Source: an uncultured Lachnospiraceae bacterium
GTDB taxonomy: Bacteria > Bacillota > Clostridia > Lachnospirales > Lachnospiraceae
DNA length: 55,760 nt
Direction: 5' to 3'
NCBI GenBank assembly: GCA_900544685.1
Contig: UQWA01000021.1
Coordinates: 1-55,760 of the forward strand
Positions 52,402-55,760 of the stretch are shown one piece after another. The notes below the pieces were generated by a model that made no database searches, was not told the DNA's origin, and was given only the letters and a program-made list of their open reading frames with translations. The translations under genes were made by a program, and so were the position numbers. The first letter of the stretch is position 1, and each line of letters begins with the position of its first letter.

Positions 52402-52419
52402 CCTTATTATAGGAGATTT

Positions 52420-54546
52420 ATGGATACTAAATTTGAAAAAAGAAAAGAAATTGTATATTCTCTGATGTGTGATCCTCATTATGTACCGATGAAGATCAAG
52501 GAGATCGCAATTGTCATGCAGGTGGCAAAAGAAGATCGACCGGAACTGGAAGCAATTCTGGAGGATCTGCAGAGAGAAGGAAAAATTGAATTAACCAAAC
52601 GTGGCAAGTATAAGAAGGCAGAGAGAGCAATTTCTACCGGACTTTTTATCGGTAATGCCAGAGGATTTGGATTCGTAGAGATCGAAGGACGGGAAGAAGA
52701 TATCTTTGTTCCGGAAGAACATGTGAATGGAGCTATTCATCACGATACAGTAGAAGTAGAGATCCTTCCTGGAAAATGCGGAAAAAGACAGGAAGGTATT
52801 GTGACTCGTATTATATCTCATGAACTGAAGGAGATTGTAGGTACCTTTGAGAAGAGTAAGAATTTTGGCTTTGTACGTCCGGATAACCAGAAGTTTTCCA
52901 GGGATATCTTTATTCCGATTGAGCGCTCGAAAGGTGCAGTGAATGGACATAAAGTGTTGGTAGAGTTAACCAGCTATGGAAGTAATACAAAAAAACCAGA
53001 AGGAAAAGTAATCAAGATCATTGGTCATGTCAATGATCCCGGAACTGATATTCTTTCGGTGGTTTATGGACATGAACTGCCAATGGAATTCCCGGAGCGT
53101 GTTCTGAATCAGGCTGAGAGAGTGGCAAAAGAAGTCAGTGAGGCAGATTGTCAGGGACGGGAAAATCTGCGAGATCTTACAATTGTGACCATCGACGGAG
53201 AGGATGCCAAGGATCTGGATGATGGAGTATCTGTTACCTGGGATGAACAGCAGAAGCTCTGGCATCTGGGAGTCCATATTGCAGATGTAAGTAATTATGT
53301 GCAGGAAAACAGTGCACTGGATCGTGAAGCATTGAAGAGAGGAACCAGTGTCTATCTGGTAGACCGTGTGATTCCGATGCTGCCACATATCTTATCCAAC
53401 GGCATGTGCTCTCTGAATCAGGGGGTAGACCGTCTGGCACTGAGCTGCCTGATGGATGTAGATGCACAGGGAGAGGTGATATCGCACCGGATTGTGGAAA
53501 GTGTGATTTGCGTTAACCGCAGAATGACATACACCAGTGTAGCGAAGATCCTTGAAGAACAGGATGAGGAAGAGATAAAGAAGTATGATGAGCTGGTAAC
53601 GATGTTCCGTGAAATGGAGAAACTGGCAGCGGTACTACGTGACAACCGTAAGAAGAGAGGTTCTATCGATTTTAATTTTGCAGAGAGCAAGATCCTTTTA
53701 AATGAAAAAGGGGAACCGGTAGAGATTAAGCCTTATGATCGGAATGTGGCAACAAAGATTATCGAAGATTTCATGCTGCTTGCAAATGAGACTGTGGCAC
53801 AGGATTATTACTGGCAGGAGCTGCCTTTCCTGTATCGTACACATGAATCACCGGATCCGGAGAGAATTCAGCAACTTGCTGCTTTTATTGCCAATTTCGG
53901 TTATGGCATGAAAGGAATACGGGAAGAGGTACATCCGAAAGAACTGCAAAAGCTTCTGGCAAGAATTGAGGATTCACCAGAAGAATCACTGATCAGCAGA
54001 CTGACACTGCGTTCTATGAAGCAGGCACGTTATACGGTGGACTGTACAGGGCATTTTGGACTGGCAGCAAAATATTACTGCCATTTTACATCTCCAATCC
54101 GTCGCTACCCGGATCTTCAGATTCACCGTATCATTAAGGAAAATTTACGCGGACGTCTGAATGGGGAGCGAATTGCACATTACGAAGAGATTCTTCCGAG
54201 CGTGGCAGAGCAGACCTCTAAGACAGAACGTCGCGCCGATGATGCGGAGCGGGAAGTGGATAAAATGAAGAAGGTAGAATACATGGAACGCCATATCGGA
54301 GAGACATTCGAAGGAGTGATTTCTGGTATGAACAGTTATGGATTCTATGTGGAACTGCAGAATACGGTGGAAGGTATGGTGCATGTCAGCAATCTCTATG
54401 ATGACCGGTATTATTACAATGAAGAAACATATGAGATGTATGGAGTGGATACCGGAAAAGTATACCGGATGGGGCAGCGCATAAAGGTGCGTGTGCTGGA
54501 TGCAGATAAGGAAATGCGTACTATTGATTTTTGTATAGGAGAATAG
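52420..54546 (+). CDS. rnr: ribonuclease R
   Basis: A 708-residue 3'-5' exoribonuclease. ATG 52420 follows AGGAG. The layout is an N-terminal helical domain, two cold-shock domains, the RNB catalytic domain with TIDGEDAKDLDDGVSV and the later FCHFTSPIRRYPDLQIHR-like strand (YYCHFTSPIRRYPDLQ here), and a C-terminal S1 domain from about residue 625. It degrades structured RNA and acts in trans-translation with the smpB and ssrA genes that follow. Confidence 0.95.
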   Translation: MDTKFEKRKEIVYSLMCDPHYVPMKIKEIAIVMQVAKEDRPELEAILEDLQREGKIELTKRGKYKKAERAISTGLFIGNARGFGFVEIEGREEDIFVPEEHVNGAIHHDTVEVEILPGKCGKRQEGIVTRIISHELKEIVGTFEKSKNFGFVRPDNQKFSRDIFIPIERSKGAVNGHKVLVELTSYGSNTKKPEGKVIKIIGHVNDPGTDILSVVYGHELPMEFPERVLNQAERVAKEVSEADCQGRENLRDLTIVTIDGEDAKDLDDGVSVTWDEQQKLWHLGVHIADVSNYVQENSALDREALKRGTSVYLVDRVIPMLPHILSNGMCSLNQGVDRLALSCLMDVDAQGEVISHRIVESVICVNRRMTYTSVAKILEEQDEEEIKKYDELVTMFREMEKLAAVLRDNRKKRGSIDFNFAESKILLNEKGEPVEIKPYDRNVATKIIEDFMLLANETVAQDYYWQELPFLYRTHESPDPERIQQLAAFIANFGYGMKGIREEVHPKELQKLLARIEDSPEESLISRLTLRSMKQARYTVDCTGHFGLAAKYYCHFTSPIRRYPDLQIHRIIKENLRGRLNGERIAHYEEILPSVAEQTSKTERRADDAEREVDKMKKVEYMERHIGETFEGVISGMNSYGFYVELQNTVEGMVHVSNLYDDRYYYNEETYEMYGVDTGKVYRMGQRIKVRVLDADKEMRTIDFCIGE

Positions 54547-54549
54547 GAT

Positions 54550-55017
54550 ATGGGAGCACAGACAGTCAAACTCATTGCAAATAATAAAAAAGCATACCAT
54601 GATTTTTTTGTAGATGATACTTACGAGACCGGTATTTCACTGGCAGGTACCGAGGTAAAATCTCTTCGTATGGGAAAATGCAGTATCAAGGAAGCTTTTG
54701 TCCGAATTGAGAATGGAGAAGTGATCATCTATGGTATGCATATCAGCCCATATGAAAAAGGAAATATATTCAACAAAGATCCTCTGCGCCCGCGAAAGCT
54801 GCTTATGCACAGATATGAGATTAATAAGCTGATGGGAAAGATTAAAGAAAAAGGAATGACACTGGTTCCGTTAAAAGTTTATTTTAAAGGCAGTTTGGTA
54901 AAAGTGGAAATTGGTCTGGCGCGTGGTAAGAAGCTCTATGACAAGAGACAGGATATCGCAAAGAAAGATCAAAGAAGAGAGGCTGAGAAAGAATTTAAAG
55001 TAAAGAATCTTTATTAA
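54550..55017 (+). CDS. smpB: SmpB, tmRNA-binding protein
   Basis: A 155-residue protein that loads tmRNA onto stalled ribosomes. Motifs are NKKAYHDFFVDDTYETGISL and GTEVKSLRMGKCSIKEAFVR, and the basic C-terminal tail GKKLYDKRQDIAKKDQRREA. It starts 3 bases after rnr. Length is normal. Confidence 0.96.
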   Translation: MGAQTVKLIANNKKAYHDFFVDDTYETGISLAGTEVKSLRMGKCSIKEAFVRIENGEVIIYGMHISPYEKGNIFNKDPLRPRKLLMHRYEINKLMGKIKEKGMTLVPLKVYFKGSLVKVEIGLARGKKLYDKRQDIAKKDQRREAEKEFKVKNLY

Positions 55018-55025
55018 TATTAAAA

Positions 55026-55061
55026 TGTGGTAACTACCGAGAAAAGGAAGTAGTTACCACA
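55026..55061. repeat. 12-bp hairpin after smpB
   Basis: TGTGGTAACTAC (55026-55037) and GTAGTTACCACA (55050-55061) are perfect arms with a 12-base loop, just after smpB. No T-run follows, so simple rho-independent termination is unlikely. A second hairpin, ATCACAC-TTCT-GTGTGAT, lies at 55074-55091. Confidence 0.6.
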
Positions 55062-55125
55062 GGAACTTAGATTATCACACTTCTGTGTGATGTAATTATT
55101 ATACCGCATTTTTCGGAAAAGTAAA

Positions 55126-55159
55126 TTGAGGATTATGCTTTAAAACTTGAGGATTATGC
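55126..55159. repeat. two direct repeats TTGAGGATTATGC upstream of ssrA
   Basis: TTGAGGATTATGC occurs at 55126-55138 and 55147-55159, spaced 21 bases, two helical turns. It lies about 95 bases before the ssrA -35 and could be a regulator site. Apart from these repeats, the hairpins and the promoter, the gap 55018-55320 shows nothing else. Confidence 0.5.
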
Positions 55160-55253
55160 AAAAACTGTCAGATTTTATTCAAAAATCATATTTTGGACTC
55201 ATTTTTATAACAGAAATAGAAGAATCGTGCTGAAAAGTATAAATAAAATTTTC

Positions 55254-55282
55254 TTGACGCAGATAACACCATGGGTTAAAAT
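55254..55282 (+). promoter_or_regulatory. promoter of ssrA
   Basis: TTGACG (55254-55259), 17 bases, TAAAAT (55277-55282). Transcription would start near 55289, and the 5' end is trimmed to about 55321. Confidence 0.75.
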
Positions 55283-55320
55283 AAATAGGCTAACATCTGC
55301 AAACACCTGAACAACTTTAA

Positions 55321-55663
55321 GGGGTTGTACTGGTTTCGACGGGGGTTTTGCAATCGAGGCAGCCATCTGTGGGCCGGGACCACACAGTAAACCGGAATTA
55401 AATATAAACGCAGACGAAAATTTAGCGTACGCAGCCTAATGGCTGCTGTCGGCCCTGAGCAACCCGCTGCTTAGGATCCCGGCATCAAACTTGCGGGGCA
55501 CTTTGTCTGTAAAGCTTTGAACAGATAAAAGAAATTATGAAGCTACTGAAGTGGTCAGCCTGTCTCTGGGCGTGTCATGGAGGGAATGTTAAAACAGTGA
55601 CTGTGATGGGAGATACCACGATGAATAGGCTTTCGGACAGGGGTTCGATTCCCCTCAGCTCCA
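55321..55663 (+). ncRNA. ssrA: transfer-messenger RNA (tmRNA)
   Basis: The 5' end GGGGTTGTACTGGTTTCGAC and the 3' end GGGGTTCGATTCCCCTCAGC with CTCCA form the tRNA-like domain; GGGGTTG pairs with CAGCTCC using wobbles. The tag frame GCA GAC GAA AAT TTA GCG TAC GCA GCC TAA (55410-55439) encodes ADENLAYAA. CCA is not encoded (CTT follows), so it would be added. tmRNA rescues stalled ribosomes and tags the protein for degradation, together with SmpB and RNase R encoded just upstream. Confidence 0.95.
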
Positions 55664-55669
55664 CTTAAG

Positions 55670-55704
55670 AAGAACGCTGGAACGTAATGTTTTAGCGTTC
55701 TTTT
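55670..55704 (+). terminator. rho-independent terminator of ssrA
   Basis: AAGAACGCT (55670-55678) pairs with AGCGTTCTT (55694-55702) around a 15-base loop, followed by TT. Confidence 0.75.
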
Positions 55705-55708
55705 GTAT

Positions 55709-55760
55709 GTGCGCCTTGCGGCGCACGTTTCTAACGGGTGAAAGTCCCCAATTCGCCCTA
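55709..55760 (+). mobile_element. possible 5' edge of a group II intron (cut by the window end)
   Basis: GTGCGCC-TTGC-GGCGCAC (55709-55726) is followed by TTTCTAACGGGTGAAAGTCC. GTGCG at an intron start and the GGGTGAAAGTCC word are familiar from group II introns, whose reverse transcriptase would lie beyond the window. Only 52 bases are visible, so a short palindromic repeat remains possible. Confidence 0.4.

Overview
The window looks like a Lachnospiraceae-type Firmicute (Blautia, Ruminococcus or Dorea-like gut anaerobe). The signs are spore genes (spoVAD, spoVAE), strong AGGAGG ribosome sites, sigma-A-type promoters, and the core order gpmI - eno-like - secG - rnr - smpB - ssrA. Genus and species cannot be fixed from sequence alone.

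Region 1 (1 to about 32,404) is most of an integrative and conjugative element (ICE), with nearly all genes on the + strand. It starts with decayed sequence (orphan antitoxin, tiny ORFs, terminators). A 2,145-residue surface adhesin with a stack of SpaA/Cna-B-like domains follows. The type IV secretion and DNA-processing block holds RadC-like, Maff2/VirB2-like, TrbL/VirB6-like, PrgI/VirB3-like, VirB4, a double SpoVG-like protein, two NlpC/P60 wall hydrolases, three small membrane-anchored proteins, a probable oriT, MobC, MobP relaxase, two DUF5688 proteins, ArdC-like, PcfB-like and the VirD4 coupling protein. A visibly more A/T-rich integration end carries a large serine recombinase. The left end of the ICE lies outside the window.

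The right end of the ICE lies directly against the 3' part of spoVAD, followed by intact spoVAE. The element therefore splits a dipicolinic-acid-channel gene used in sporulation. Excision would be expected to restore spoVAD, so the arrangement resembles known sporulation-linked intervening elements. This is the most interesting feature of the window.

Region 2 (about 33.2 to 42.9 kb) holds a divergent MoxR-ATPase/VWA pair on the - strand. On the + strand it has a cupin-HTH regulator with a potABCD polyamine transporter, in which PotA has a duplicated TOBE region and PotD a C-terminal membrane anchor. A protease-less Lon-like AAA ATPase follows 16 bases later.

Region 3 (42.9 to 49.3 kb) holds a cytidylate-kinase-like protein. 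An operon of two alpha/beta hydrolases, a membrane-fused acyltransferase-like protein and a LacI regulator follows. A KduD-like dehydrogenase comes next, and its promoter carries a perfect LacI-type operator.

Region 4 (49.3 to 55.76 kb) is core: gpmI, a small unknown, an enolase-like protein that has lost most of the catalytic barrel, secG, rnr, smpB and the tmRNA gene ssrA. The window ends in what may be the 5' edge of a group II intron.
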